Of a DNA stretch of 37,227 bases, positions 5,159 to 13,965 are shown in pieces. Source of the DNA: Pseudomonadota bacterium (lineage in GTDB: Bacteria; Pseudomonadota; Gammaproteobacteria; Burkholderiales; Burkholderiaceae_C). The stretch spans positions 1 through 37,227 of the forward strand of contig JAJZTW010000038.1 of assembly GCA_021847345.1 (NCBI GenBank). The letters run 5' to 3'. The notes beneath the pieces were generated by a model. It did no database searches, was not told where the DNA came from, and saw nothing but the letters and a program-made list of their open reading frames with translations. The translations under genes were made by a program, and so were the position numbers. Each line of letters starts with the position of its first letter. Position 1 is the first letter of the stretch.

Positions 5159-6967
5159 TCAGGGCACAGGGACCGCGGTGCGCCGCACCTCCTCGGCCCT
5201 GCCTGGGCGTCCGAACAGGTAACCCTGGAAACGCCGGCCACCGAGGTGCCGCAACGCCTGGAAGTGCGCTGCCGTCTCCACCCCCTCGGCGACGACTTCC
5301 AGCCCCAGGCTTTCGCCGAGGATCAGGACCGCGCGGATGATGGCCGCATCGTTCTCGTCGTGCAACAGGTCGCGGACAAAGGATTGATCGATCTTGATCT
5401 GGTGGAACGGCAGGCGCTTCAAGTAGGTCAACGACGAATAGCCGGTTCCGAAGTCGTCCAGCGAAAAACGCACACCGATTCGCTGCAGGCTGCGCATTTT
5501 TTCGGAAACGATTTCGAAGTCGTGCGCGAACACGGACTCCGTCAATTCGAGCTCGAGGCGGCGGGGATCGGCCCCGCTTTGTCGCAGCACCTCGGCGACC
5601 TGTTCGACGAAGTCGTATTGGTGCACCTGGCGTGCGCTGATGTTCACCGACAGGGTCAGTTCCCGTGTGTCGACGGACCGCCCCCAGGCCGCCAGTTGCG
5701 CGCACGCGGCGCGAAGGATCCACGCTCCGAGTGCGAGGATCTGGCCGCTGGTTTCGGCCGCGGCGATGAATTCGCCGGGCGCGATCGCCCCCTTCTCGGG
5801 GTGTGGCCAGCGCGCCAGTGCCTCGGCTCCGAGCACGCCCCCATTCTCGTCCACGACCGGTTGGTAGGCGAGTTGGAACTGGCCCAGTCGCAGCCCCTCC
5901 TGGATCAGGAATTCCAGTTCGGCCCGGCGATGGAGCGCTCGCTGCATGCTGGGGTCGAAGCACTTGACCTGATTGCGCCCGGCGGCCTTGGCCTCGTACA
6001 TCGCCATGTCCGCTCGTTTGAGCAGTTCGTCCGCGGGCGAAGCGCTGGTGCCCCCGCTGACATAGGACATCAACGCGACCCCGATGCTGGCGCTGGCGAA
6101 GTACTGCTCGCCGTCCAGTTCCATCGGCTCGGCGCAGAGTTCATGGCGCAGCCTTTCTGCGAGGACCTTGACACCCACGGTGACGTCGGCGAAGTCCCGC
6201 CCCAGATTTTCCGCCAGCAATACGAATTCGTCCCCCCCCAGTCGTGCCAGGGTATCGTCCTGGCGCAGACAACGCCCCAGGCGCGCAGCGACCTGCTTGA
6301 GCAACAGGTCCCCCTTCGCGTGTCCCATCGTGTCATTGAGCAATTTGAAATGGTCAAGGTCGATGAACAAAAGCGCTCCATCGCTGCGCGAACGCCCGAA
6401 GTGCTGGAAGGCTTGATGGATCCGATCCAGAAGCAAGGTCCGGTTCGGCAGCCCGGTCAGTGAATCGTGGACGGCGAGATGCCGGATCTTCTGCTCGCTG
6501 AGCTTGAGGTCCGTGATGTCGGTGGAGATTCCACACAGCCCATGGATGCGTCCCTGCTGATCGCGCAGCGGTTGTTTCACGGACAGGAAGGTGCGTGGCA
6601 GCTGCCCTGCCTGCTGCCGATTCTGCTCCTCGACCGTGATGCGCTGTCCTTGCTGCAGCACGCGTTCATCGGTGCTGCGAAGGTGCTCTGCAGTGGCTGA
6701 GTCGAAAAAATCCTGGTCGCGCAGACCGAGAATGGAGTCCACCGGGCGCCCGAACCATTCGACGACCTTCCGGTTCACGTACCGATAGCGAAGGTCCAGG
6801 TCCTTGATGTAGACGTAGGCGCCTACGTCGTCGAGAAGCGCCGACAGGGAACGCTCGCTGACCATTCGCTGCTGGGTCCGCCGGCGGCTCAGGCCCCGCA
6901 GCCCGAACGTGCTCAGGACCGCCAGGGCGATCATCGCCAGCCACAACGCGTCGCGGGTCACGGCCAT
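5159..6967 (-). CDS. Membrane-anchored PAS-GGDEF-EAL protein (c-di-GMP turnover)
   Basis: A signalling protein able in principle to make and degrade cyclic di-GMP. I start it at ATG 6967 (602 residues) because GGAG lies nine bases upstream; the frame also runs to an ATG at 7045. Order: one transmembrane segment (about 7-25, LWLAMIALAVLSTFGL), PAS domain (about 42-165, with YIKDLDLRYRYVNRK and ITDLKLSEQKIR), GGDEF domain with intact RLGGDEF near residue 243 and an upstream RQDD that fits the product-inhibition RxxD site, then an EAL domain with EALARW near 380, NISARQ, ELTESVF, DDFGTGYSSL, KIDQSFV and EGVET. All catalytic signatures of both domains appear intact. It stands alone next to the toxin-antitoxin island. 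The PAS ligand is unknown. Confidence 0.92.
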   Translation of the reverse strand: MAVTRDALWLAMIALAVLSTFGLRGLSRRRTQQRMVSERSLSALLDDVGAYVYIKDLDLRYRYVNRKVVEWFGRPVDSILGLRDQDFFDSATAEHLRSTDERVLQQGQRITVEEQNRQQAGQLPRTFLSVKQPLRDQQGRIHGLCGISTDITDLKLSEQKIRHLAVHDSLTGLPNRTLLLDRIHQAFQHFGRSRSDGALLFIDLDHFKLLNDTMGHAKGDLLLKQVAARLGRCLRQDDTLARLGGDEFVLLAENLGRDFADVTVGVKVLAERLRHELCAEPMELDGEQYFASASIGVALMSYVSGGTSASPADELLKRADMAMYEAKAAGRNQVKCFDPSMQRALHRRAELEFLIQEGLRLGQFQLAYQPVVDENGGVLGAEALARWPHPEKGAIAPGEFIAAAETSGQILALGAWILRAACAQLAAWGRSVDTRELTLSVNISARQVHQYDFVEQVAEVLRQSGADPRRLELELTESVFAHDFEIVSEKMRSLQRIGVRFSLDDFGTGYSSLTYLKRLPFHQIKIDQSFVRDLLHDENDAAIIRAVLILGESLGLEVVAEGVETAAHFQALRHLGGRRFQGYLFGRPGRAEEVRRTAVPVP

Positions 6968-7564
6968 GTCCAGTACTCCGTAGGGGGCGCGCGCTGGCCG
7001 GAGCGCCGAGCCGAGGAAATGTCGTCCCGTGGATATACAGAACAACTGTCCGTCCGAAAATCAGGTGATTCCACGCCCGACGATTGGATCAGAACTTTTC
7101 GCCACGCGTAAGTATTGTGTTTCACAGGGCATTGAAGTAACCGGGATTGCTCCATCGGCGCCGCCGCATGGTTGACGGCTTCCGGTTGCATGGCGCTGTC
7201 GAAGTGATTCAGTTTTTCGAATATGAAAAATGCGAATCGCTGGTTTTCCCGGCGCGATCCGCGGGCCTGCCGCCCGAGGCGGCATGGCGGGAGCGGTCCC
7301 CGCGTTCCGATGGAGTTCGATTCATCGTGTGCGAGGCTGCGCGACGACGTTCCAGCTAGGCCCTCGCGTCGCGGCTAGCCGGCCGCCGTCGATTCCCTGG
7401 TCGCCGCTGACGGCCCCGGAAAATCCTGGGGTGAGCCCTTCGGAGGGGGCCCGCTGAGCATCCGAATCGTCGGTGCCGAGCAGGTGCAGGCGCTCATGCG
7501 CGCGGCGCGCTCGACGAGCTCGAGCTGCTCGGGCCGGTCCCCCGCACGCCTCGGTAACCGGGCT
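6968..7564. other. Long gap between the EAL protein and the amine oxidase gene
   Basis: Nearly 600 bases without a convincing gene. The first part (6968-7100) is the likely promoter and leader of the minus-strand EAL gene. Near the middle, TTTTTC at 7213-7218 and GAAAAA at 7225-7230 form a short AT-rich inverted repeat around GAATAT. A GCCGCC/GGCGGC hairpin follows at about 7270. The rest shows only shadow frames. No tRNA or clear terminator is seen. Confidence 0.4.
7213..7230. promoter_or_regulatory. AT-rich inverted repeat in the gap
   Basis: TTTTTC-GAATAT-GAAAAA is symmetric over 18 bases in an otherwise GC-rich gap. It may be a regulator site, but no gene starts close by, so its role is unknown. 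Confidence 0.2.
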
Positions 7565-8713
7565 TCATGCAGCAGGCTGTGACACCGGGGGCAGGGCGTC
7601 CAGGCACTCGCGCACGCCGCGAGCGGCAGCGTCGACCGCGCCCGCGAGATAGCCCGGGAACTCGCGCGACCACTCGCTGCCGATGCCGCCCAGGCAGGCG
7701 CTCCATGGGCCGCTCGCCGGGCGGATCGGCGGGGCCGCGGCGTGGTGGCCGGCCGCGTCCTGGTCGTCGTCGGTGGCGGTCAGCGGGTCGGCGGCCCAGT
7801 CCTTCAGCGCATCGGCCAACGGCGTGGCGGCGCGCTCGCCGAACAGGCGCCCGAGCTGCGCGCGGCAATGCGCGCGCAGCACATCGTCGGGGACGCCTCG
7901 CCGCACCCGCGCGGGCACGCCGAGGAAGCCGAACAACGCGGCGTGTCCGCCGGGCATGGACACGTCGTGGATTTCCACCATCGGCCCATGGCTGCTTTGC
8001 GCCGCTCCGGACAGGCCCTGCTCGCGCCAGAACGGGGTGTCGTAGATGGCCACGTACTTGGCGTGCGGCGCCATCCAGGTCGGAGTGGCAAGCCAGGCGC
8101 GCGCGAGTTCGGGGGGCAGCGGCGGTTCGAACTCGATGCGGGTCGCCGCCAGGCGCGGCGGCAACGCCAGCAGGACCTGCTCGGCGCGCCAGGTCGTCGT
8201 TGCTGCGTCGGCGCCTTCGATGTCGAGTTCGACCTGCGATGCCGCGCGCCGCAGACGGCGTACGGTATGGGCGACCCGAATGCGCTCGGGGTCGAGCCGG
8301 GCGCGCAGCGCGGCGACGAGCGCGCCGGTGCCGCCGCTCAGGCGCATGGAAGTCGGTGAACTGGTGTAGCCGCGCATGCGCCTGGGCGCCTCGTGGGGCG
8401 AGCGTTCGGCCAGCATGTCGCCATGCTCGAACTGTTCGAAGCGCTGCAGGCCGAGCGAGTCCAAGAGTCGGTCGAGCTGCGGCTGGTAGTCGGGCCAGAA
8501 CCAGGTCGGACCAAGGTCGAAGCGGTCGAGCGCGGGGGCGCCGCAGTCCGCGACGCGGCCGCTTGCATCGACCGACAGGATGCGGCCGCCGAGCACGTCG
8601 CGTGCCTCGAACAGCACCACGTCGCGAATGCCTTGCTGCTCGAGCAGCAAGGCCGCCACGAGTCCGCTGAGGCCGCCGCCGACAATGGCAACACGAGTGC
8701 TTGGAAGGGGCAT
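7565..8713 (-). CDS. Flavin-dependent amine oxidase family protein
   Basis: A FAD-binding oxidoreductase of the monoamine oxidase type, 382 residues from ATG 8713. The frame continues to 8887, but those extra residues are basic and lack family features. The Rossmann motif VAIVGGGLSGLVAALLL lies at about 8-24, followed by LFEARDVLGGRI (about 34-45), the beta strand and second glycine motif of this family. The C-terminus SEWSREFPGYLAGAVDA matches the FAD-contacting end segment, usually WSGYxEGAxxA. The substrate cannot be inferred; cytosolic location is likely because no signal is seen. The gene is divergent from the following GGDEF-EAL gene. No Shine-Dalgarno sequence is obvious at the chosen ATG. 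Confidence 0.82.
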   Translation of the reverse strand: MPLPSTRVAIVGGGLSGLVAALLLEQQGIRDVVLFEARDVLGGRILSVDASGRVADCGAPALDRFDLGPTWFWPDYQPQLDRLLDSLGLQRFEQFEHGDMLAERSPHEAPRRMRGYTSSPTSMRLSGGTGALVAALRARLDPERIRVAHTVRRLRRAASQVELDIEGADAATTTWRAEQVLLALPPRLAATRIEFEPPLPPELARAWLATPTWMAPHAKYVAIYDTPFWREQGLSGAAQSSHGPMVEIHDVSMPGGHAALFGFLGVPARVRRGVPDDVLRAHCRAQLGRLFGERAATPLADALKDWAADPLTATDDDQDAAGHHAAAPPIRPASGPWSACLGGIGSEWSREFPGYLAGAVDAAARGVRECLDALPPVSQPAA

Positions 8714-9062
8714 GGGTGTGGGCGGGTTGTCGTGGACAAGAGCAGGGTGGAATCGTAGGCGCAATGGGCGACGGGCGTCGGCAGCGTCGCGGCGCAGACG
8801 AAGTGTCCACCAGCGAGTCGGTGTTTTGTCGCGCGATCTGCGGATATCCCCGCCAGTCTTCCAGACATATTCGATCATGCGGAGCAATGGCCGGATTCAG
8901 AGTTCCGCTAAGCTGAGCTTCACAAGCAGGGTTTCGCGGGCGCCCGAGCCACGCTCGCGGCATGTTCCGAACGGCCTTGCCGGGAGCGGCGGGCGCCCAG
9001 CCATGGGAGCGCCCGGCGGCCGACAGGGCCGGCCGGCCCGCCCGCTTTGCAGTGGTACCGCC
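8714..9062. other. Divergent intergenic region, amine oxidase / GGDEF-EAL
   Basis: About 350 bases that must hold the promoters of both divergent genes. A stem GGGCGC (8991-8996)/GCGCCC (9009-9014), extended by CCA/TGG, lies 50 bases before the GGDEF-EAL start. I see no strong -10/-35 pair and no small gene. Confidence 0.35.
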
Positions 9063-11306
9063 ATGCCGACGATGAGAGCAAGACAGGAAGCAGTGAGCCA
9101 GGACCCGGGCGAGGAGATCAGCCTCAGCGCCGAGGAGCAGCAGTCGATTCTCGAGTACCAGCAGTCGATCCTGCGCGCCGTGCTGGGCAGCCGCGACTCG
9201 CGGGCCATGGTCAGCGACATCTGCCACCTGGCCGAGATGCTGCTGCCGAACGCGGTGGGCACGGTGATGCTGCTGCACCCCGACGACCGCAAGATGTACG
9301 TGTACTCGTCGCCGAGCGTTCCCGCCGCGGCAGTCATGCGTCTGAACGGCCTGCAGCCCGGGCCTGGCGGCGGGTCGTGCGGCAACGTGATCTACCAGGG
9401 CAAGCCGCAGTTCGTCAGCAACACCTTCAGCGACCCCCGCTGGACCGACCTGCGGCAGATCGCCTACGACTTCAATCTCTGCGCGTGCTGGTCGGTGCCG
9501 GTGTACGACGACGCCGGACAGATCATCGGCACCTTCGCGTTGTCGAGTTTCGAGCCGCGCTCGCCCGGCTCGTTCCACCGCAAGCTGCTGGAGACCGGCG
9601 CGACGCTTGTGGGGATCGTGTTGTCGCACGCCAGGTGGCAGGACAGCCTGCGGCTGTACGGCCGGGCCTTCGACTCCGCGCGGGAGGGCATGCTGGTCAC
9701 CGACAACCAATTGCGCATCGTCGAGGTCAACCCGGGCATGTGCGGGATCGTCGGTTACACGCGCGAGGAGCTGCTCGGCCGCAACCCGTCGCTGTTCGCC
9801 TCCGGCTTGCACGGCGAGGCCTTCTACGCCGCGATGTGGACCAGCCTGCGCGAGACCGGAGCGTGGAGCGGCGAGATCTGGAACCGACGCAAGGACGGCG
9901 AGGTCCATCCCGAATGGCTTTCGATCAAGGCCATCCACGGCTCCGACGGTGCGGTGACGAACTACCTCGGCGTGTTCAACGACCTCAGCCAGGCCAAGGC
10001 GGCCGAGAACGCCATCCAGCACCTGTCGACCCACGACGCGCTCAGCGGCCTGCCCAACCGCATGCTGTTTCGCACCCGCTGCGAAAGCCTGCTCCAGGGA
10101 GGCTCCGCAGTCACGCTGAGCTGCCTCAACGTGGACGACTTCCGTTCCGTGAACGAGACCTTCGGGCTCGGCACAGGAGATCATGTCCTGCGCGAGATCG
10201 CCGAGCGCCTGCGCGGCGTGCTCGGCGATGCCGAGAGCGTGTGCCGCTGGAGCGCCGACGAGTTCCTGGTCTTGAGCTCGTCGGCCACCGATGTCGACTC
10301 CATCGCCAGTCTGTGCGAGCGCATTTCCACGGCGATGAGCCAGCCTTTCGGCGTCGGCGCCACGACCTTGCAGCTGACGCTGTCGCAAGGGGTCGCGCAG
10401 TTCCCCGACGACGCTGCGAGCTTCGACGACCTGCTGGGGCAGGCGGCGGCCGCGCTGCAGCAGGCGAAGGGCTCGGGAAAGAATATCGTGCGCTACGCGA
10501 CGGCGGGTGCCAACGAACGGGCGCGCGAGCATTTCTGGATCGCGCAGGGCCTGCGCCGCGCGCTGTCGCAGCAGGAATTCGAGGTGCATTACCAGCCGCA
10601 GATCGACCTCGCCAGCGGCGAGCTCGTGGGGGCCGAGGCCCTGCTGCGCTGGCGGGACCCCGAACGCGGGCTGGTGCCCCCCGGGAGGTTCATCGAGGTA
10701 GCCGAGCGCACCGGGCTGATCGTCGACATCGGCGCCTGGGTGGTCGACCGCGTATGCGCCGATGCCGCGCGCTGGAGGAAGCTGGGCCTGGGCGACGTTG
10801 CATTGAGCGTGAACGTCTCGGTGGTGCAGATGCGCCGCGGTGGTTTCGCCGCGGTCGTGGCCGAGGCCCTTGCTCGCCACGGGCTGGACGCTACGCAGCT
10901 CGAAGTGGAGCTGACCGAGTCCGTGTTCATGGATGACGCCGAGCAGATGCGCGCCGTGCTGGCCGAGCTCAAGCGCTCGGGCCTGCGCATTTCCATCGAC
11001 GACTTCGGCACCGGCTATTCCAGCCTGGCGTATCTGCGTCGCCTGGATGTCGACCGGCTCAAGGTCGACCAGACCTTCGTGCGCGGGCTCACCGACGATG
11101 CCGACGCGGCGGCCATCGTCAGCGCCGTGATCCAGATGGCCCATGCGCTGAGCCTGTCCGTGGTGGCCGAGGGCGTGGAGGACGAGCCCACGATGACGCG
11201 CCTGCGCGAGATGGGCTGCGACCAGGCCCAGGGCTTCCTGTTCGATGCCGCGTTGCCCGGCGACGCGTTCGAGGCCAGGCTGCGCATGCGTGCGCGCGCG
11301 CATTGA
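9063..11306 (+). CDS. GAF-PAS-degenerate GGDEF-EAL protein (probable c-di-GMP phosphodiesterase)
   Basis: A 747-residue soluble signalling protein. Order: a GAF domain (about 40-205; AEMLLPNAVGTVMLLHPDD, then GGSCGNVIYQGKPQFVSN and ACWSVPVYDDAGQIIGTF), a PAS domain (about 210-325; RIVEVNPGMCGIVGYTREE and a PAC tail GVFNDLSQAKAAE), a GGDEF-like domain and an EAL domain. The GGDEF motif is replaced by CRWSADEFLVL at about 396-401, so the glycines needed for GTP binding and catalysis are lost and cyclase activity is unlikely. The EAL domain looks intact: GAEALLRW near 523, NVSVVQ, ELTESVF, DDFGTGYSSLAYLR, KVDQTFV and EGVEDE. Net phosphodiesterase activity is the best guess. The start is chosen at ATG 9063; ATG 9072 is an alternative and neither has a strong ribosome site. 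Confidence 0.88.
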   Translation: MPTMRARQEAVSQDPGEEISLSAEEQQSILEYQQSILRAVLGSRDSRAMVSDICHLAEMLLPNAVGTVMLLHPDDRKMYVYSSPSVPAAAVMRLNGLQPGPGGGSCGNVIYQGKPQFVSNTFSDPRWTDLRQIAYDFNLCACWSVPVYDDAGQIIGTFALSSFEPRSPGSFHRKLLETGATLVGIVLSHARWQDSLRLYGRAFDSAREGMLVTDNQLRIVEVNPGMCGIVGYTREELLGRNPSLFASGLHGEAFYAAMWTSLRETGAWSGEIWNRRKDGEVHPEWLSIKAIHGSDGAVTNYLGVFNDLSQAKAAENAIQHLSTHDALSGLPNRMLFRTRCESLLQGGSAVTLSCLNVDDFRSVNETFGLGTGDHVLREIAERLRGVLGDAESVCRWSADEFLVLSSSATDVDSIASLCERISTAMSQPFGVGATTLQLTLSQGVAQFPDDAASFDDLLGQAAAALQQAKGSGKNIVRYATAGANERAREHFWIAQGLRRALSQQEFEVHYQPQIDLASGELVGAEALLRWRDPERGLVPPGRFIEVAERTGLIVDIGAWVVDRVCADAARWRKLGLGDVALSVNVSVVQMRRGGFAAVVAEALARHGLDATQLEVELTESVFMDDAEQMRAVLAELKRSGLRISIDDFGTGYSSLAYLRRLDVDRLKVDQTFVRGLTDDADAAAIVSAVIQMAHALSLSVVAEGVEDEPTMTRLREMGCDQAQGFLFDAALPGDAFEARLRMRARAH

Positions 11307-11321
11307 TTCGTGGGCCGGGCC

Positions 11322-12038
11322 ATGGCGCGGATGACCCTGGACAAGCTGCTGCAGTCCCAAGGCTTCGGAACCCGCAGGCACTGCCAGCAGTTGATCGCCG
11401 GGGGCCACGTGCTCGTGGCGGGTCAGGCGGTCGACGACCCGGGCATGGCGGTCGACCCCTCAGGCCTGGAGTTCAGCGTGTTCGGCGAGCCCTGGACCTA
11501 CCGCGAGCACGTGTACCTGGCGCTGAACAAGCCGCCCGGCTACGAGTGCTCGCGCCGGCCCAGCCACCATCCCGGCGTGTTGAGCCTGCTTCCCGAGCCC
11601 ATGCGCTGGCGCGAAGTGCAGCCCGTGGGGCGCCTGGACCACGACACCACCGGCCTGTTGCTGCTGTCCGATGACGGGGCGTTCATCCATGCCCAGTCGT
11701 CGCCCAGGCGCAAGGTGCCCAAGCACTACGTGGCCGATACCCACGACCCCGTCACGCCCGAACTCGTGTCGGCGCTGCTCGCCGGGGTGCAGTTGCATGA
11801 CGAGCCGGCCGCGCTGGCGGCATCGCAGTGCGAGCAGATCGGCCCGCATCGCATCGCCATCAGCCTCGAGCAGGGCAAGTACCACCAGGTCAAGCGCATG
11901 CTGGCCGCCGCCGGCAATCATTGCGAGGCGCTGCAGCGCGTGGCCATCGGCGGGCTGCGCCTGCAGGCGCTGGGGCTGCCCGAGGGGGGGTGGTGCTACC
12001 TGGGCGAGCAGGAGCTCGCGCTGCTGAACGGGACCTGA
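11322..12038 (+). CDS. rsuA: 16S rRNA pseudouridine(516) synthase RsuA
   Basis: The enzyme converts U516 of 16S rRNA to pseudouridine. The 238-residue product has an N-terminal S4 RNA-binding domain (about 4-45, LDKLLQSQGFGTRRHCQQLI) and a RsuA/RluE/RluF-type catalytic domain. The catalytic aspartate is D106 in VGRLDHDTTGLLLL, preceded by LNKPPGYECSRRPSH at 68-82. The KHYVADTHDPV and GKYHQVKRMLAAAGNHCEAL segments are typical of RsuA proteins. I prefer ATG 11322; the frame could also begin at GTG 11310 or ATG 11331. It follows the GGDEF-EAL stop by only 15 bases and may be co-transcribed with it, with no obvious functional link. Confidence 0.9.
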   Translation: MARMTLDKLLQSQGFGTRRHCQQLIAGGHVLVAGQAVDDPGMAVDPSGLEFSVFGEPWTYREHVYLALNKPPGYECSRRPSHHPGVLSLLPEPMRWREVQPVGRLDHDTTGLLLLSDDGAFIHAQSSPRRKVPKHYVADTHDPVTPELVSALLAGVQLHDEPAALAASQCEQIGPHRIAISLEQGKYHQVKRMLAAAGNHCEALQRVAIGGLRLQALGLPEGGWCYLGEQELALLNGT

Positions 12039-12202
12039 AGCGCCCTGTGCCGGGCCGAGCCGGCGGCGGCGCCGCAGCGCGGGCCGTTGCGCCGGCTCGA
12101 TGGCGGGCTCGATGCGCCAGCCGCCGGCGGGCGTGCAGCGTTTCGGCTTCGCTGCGTACCATGCTGCCCTGGGCCCTCCGCGAGAGGGGATGCCGCACCG
12201 AA

Positions 12203-12225
12203 GGTGCACCGGCGAACGGTGCGCC
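12203..12225 (+). other. Stem-loop upstream of the SDR gene
   Basis: GGTGCACCG (12203-12211), loop GCGAA, CGGTGCGCC (12217-12225) makes a nine-pair stem with one G-U. It lies in the 221-base gap between rsuA and the SDR gene, 34 bases before the SDR start. It has no T-run. It may shape the leader mRNA; the role is unknown. Confidence 0.3.
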
Positions 12226-12259
12226 CGGGTGCCGGCTGGGTCAGGCAAAGGACCGTTTC

Positions 12260-13039
12260 ATGGATCTGGGAATCGCAGGGCGCCGCGCGCTCGTGTGTGC
12301 ATCGAGCAAGGGCCTGGGGCGGGCCTGTGCCATCGCCTTGGCCGCCGAGGGGGTCCACGTGACCCTGACGGCGCGTGGCGAGCAGGCGCTGGCCGAGACC
12401 GCCGAACAGATTCGCCGCAGCTACGGCGTCGAGGTCAGGCAGGTGGTGGGCGACATCACGACCCCGCAGGGGCGCGCGCAGGCGCTGGAAGTCGCCGGCG
12501 CGGTGGACATCCTGATCAACAACGCCGGCGGGCCGCCCCCGGGGGACTTTCGCAACTGGAGTCGCGACGACTGGATCCAGGCGATCGACGCCAACATGCT
12601 GACGCCGATCGAGTTGATCAAGGCGACGGTCGACGGCATGATGGAGCGGGGCTTCGGGCGCATCGTCAACATCACGTCGGCGGCGGTCAAGGCGCCCATC
12701 GACGTGCTGGGGCTGTCCAACGGAGCGCGCAGCGGCCTGACCGGCTTCGTCGCCGGCCTGGCGCGCAAGACCGTGCGCCGCAACGTCACCATCAACAACC
12801 TGCTTCCGGGGCCCTTCGCCACCGACCGCCTGGCGGCCGTCGCGCGCGGGCAGGCGGCGGCGACTGGAGTGACGGCCGACGAGATCCTGGGCAGGCGCGC
12901 GGCGGAGAATCCGGCCGGTCGCTTTGGCGACCCTGCGGAGTTCGGTGCCGCCTGCGCGTTTCTTTGCGGCGCTTCGGCGGGCTTCGTCACCGGCCAGAAC
13001 ATCGTGCTCGACGGCGGCGCGTACCCCGGCACGCTCTGA
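12260..13039 (+). CDS. Divergent short-chain dehydrogenase/reductase lacking the YxxxK pair
   Basis: A 259-residue classical-length SDR, cytosolic, beginning at ATG 12260 with AAAGGA eight bases upstream. It keeps the nucleotide-binding core, ALVCASSKGLGRACA at 10-24, although the usual TGxxxGxG first residues are CASSKGLG. It also keeps NNAG at 87-90, the structural N111 region and S140 in NITSAAVKAPIDV. At the positions of the catalytic Tyr and Lys (S+13 and S+17) it has S153 and R157 (LSNGARSG). The end SAGFVTGQNIVLDGGAYPGTL is normal. A known SDR subgroup shares an xxLSNxxR pattern here, so this is a family trait and not decay. The reaction is uncertain; annotation as a FabG-type reductase would be unsafe. 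Confidence 0.85.
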   Translation: MDLGIAGRRALVCASSKGLGRACAIALAAEGVHVTLTARGEQALAETAEQIRRSYGVEVRQVVGDITTPQGRAQALEVAGAVDILINNAGGPPPGDFRNWSRDDWIQAIDANMLTPIELIKATVDGMMERGFGRIVNITSAAVKAPIDVLGLSNGARSGLTGFVAGLARKTVRRNVTINNLLPGPFATDRLAAVARGQAAATGVTADEILGRRAAENPAGRFGDPAEFGAACAFLCGASAGFVTGQNIVLDGGAYPGTL

Positions 13040-13042
13040 AGC

Positions 13043-13061
13043 GCCCGCGCGTTGCGCGGGC
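13043..13061. terminator. Hairpin between convergent genes
   Basis: GCCCGCGC (13043-13050), loop GTT, GCGCGGGC (13054-13061) is a perfect eight-pair stem three bases after the SDR stop, between it and the convergent gene ending at 13074. There is no T-run on either strand, so it may be a 3'-end stabiliser rather than a true intrinsic terminator. Confidence 0.4.
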
Positions 13062-13073
13062 CTGGCCGGCAAG

Positions 13074-13673
13074 CTACTGCGGCAGGCCGAAGCCCGCGCA
13101 GACATTGCCTTCTTGCCGCGGGTCGTAGATCAGCCCGGCGATGGCGTGCTCGATGTCGTTGCCCACGGCCTGCGCGCAATCCTTCGGCGCGGACCGATGC
13201 TTCCACACGCCCGGGGGCATGCTCGAGCACAGGTCGCTGGCAAAGCCATGGAAGTATTTTGCCGAGTAGGAAGCCTTGGGCATCGGCGAGTTGTTCACGG
13301 TCAGGGTCGAGGCGTCGATCTGCCGGGCTTGCCTCGTGCGGTAGTTGTACAGGTACTGGTGACACAGCGATACGCACAGATCGGTCGAAGACCCGTGGTC
13401 GATTCTTGCGTACTCGTTGCAAAGTCCCGCGGTCGCGGAGTTGAACTCCTTTTGCAGCGCCATTTCCCGCTGGTACTGCGCCGGGTCGGCGGCCTTGATG
13501 CGCTGCAGCCTGGGCTCCAGGGCCTGGATCATGGCCTTTCGGTCGGCGGCGGAGCCCTGCGCGGCTTCGCGGTTGATGCTTGCCTGGTCCGGCGCCGCAG
13601 CGCAGTGGCCGCTCACGTTCCATGCAGCCGCCGACAGCGTGATTCCTAACACGACGATCTTGCGTACGAGCAC
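13074..13673 (-). CDS. Secreted protein of unknown function with six cysteines
   Basis: A 199-residue protein from GTG 13671-13673, chosen because a strong GGAGG lies eight bases upstream; the frame continues open to 13823 without signal-like sequence. Residues 1-27 form a Sec signal peptide (RKIVVLGITLSAAAWNVSG, cleavage likely after the HCAAA segment). The mature part has a charged helical stretch (about 30-75) and then six cysteines (LCNEYA, DLCVSLCHQY, DLCSS, KDCAQ, NVCAG), enough for three disulfides, fitting a periplasmic or outer location. I recognise no family. It is convergent with the SDR gene and separate from the tRNA-Lys unit. Confidence 0.6.
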   Translation of the reverse strand: MLVRKIVVLGITLSAAAWNVSGHCAAAPDQASINREAAQGSAADRKAMIQALEPRLQRIKAADPAQYQREMALQKEFNSATAGLCNEYARIDHGSSTDLCVSLCHQYLYNYRTRQARQIDASTLTVNNSPMPKASYSAKYFHGFASDLCSSMPPGVWKHRSAPKDCAQAVGNDIEHAIAGLIYDPRQEGNVCAGFGLPQ

Positions 13674-13965
13674 GGCGAGGTCCTCCGGGTACGGCTGCCT
13701 GGCGCGCCGACCTTGTCCGCCGAGGGGGAGTAGCCGGTGCGTCGCGGGGTCGAAACCATCATCAACGCGGGTCCCGGGTCCGTCAAGGTGGGTGCTCGGC
13801 CGCACCGGCAAGCGCGAGCGCAATGCCCCCCGCCGCCGGTGGACCCGTCCGGTCGCGCATCGATCCCGATCCCGGTCCCGTTCGGCGTCCGGGGCGATTC
13901 GCGGACCGCTCGAGGCGACCGATCAGGCGATGCTCGGCGCGTCGCGTCGCGCGGCACAAGGCGAC
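13674..13965. other. Gap between the secreted-protein start and the tRNA-Lys terminator
   Basis: About 290 bases holding the presumed promoter of the minus-strand secreted-protein gene. It is GC-rich, with short CCCGATCCCGGTCCCG repeats near 13865. I see no gene. Confidence 0.35.

Noticed and set aside
7494..11408. A 1304-codon minus-strand open frame
   Set aside because: It runs through the amine oxidase gene out of frame and antisense to the GGDEF-EAL gene. Its protein is low-complexity (R, H, A, Q-rich) and has no domains, the usual shadow of GC-rich coding DNA.
13860..13880. Shared CCCGGTCCCGTTCG words near 13875 and 32965
   Set aside because: A single short GC-rich match between two intergenic regions, without flanking similarity; probably chance.
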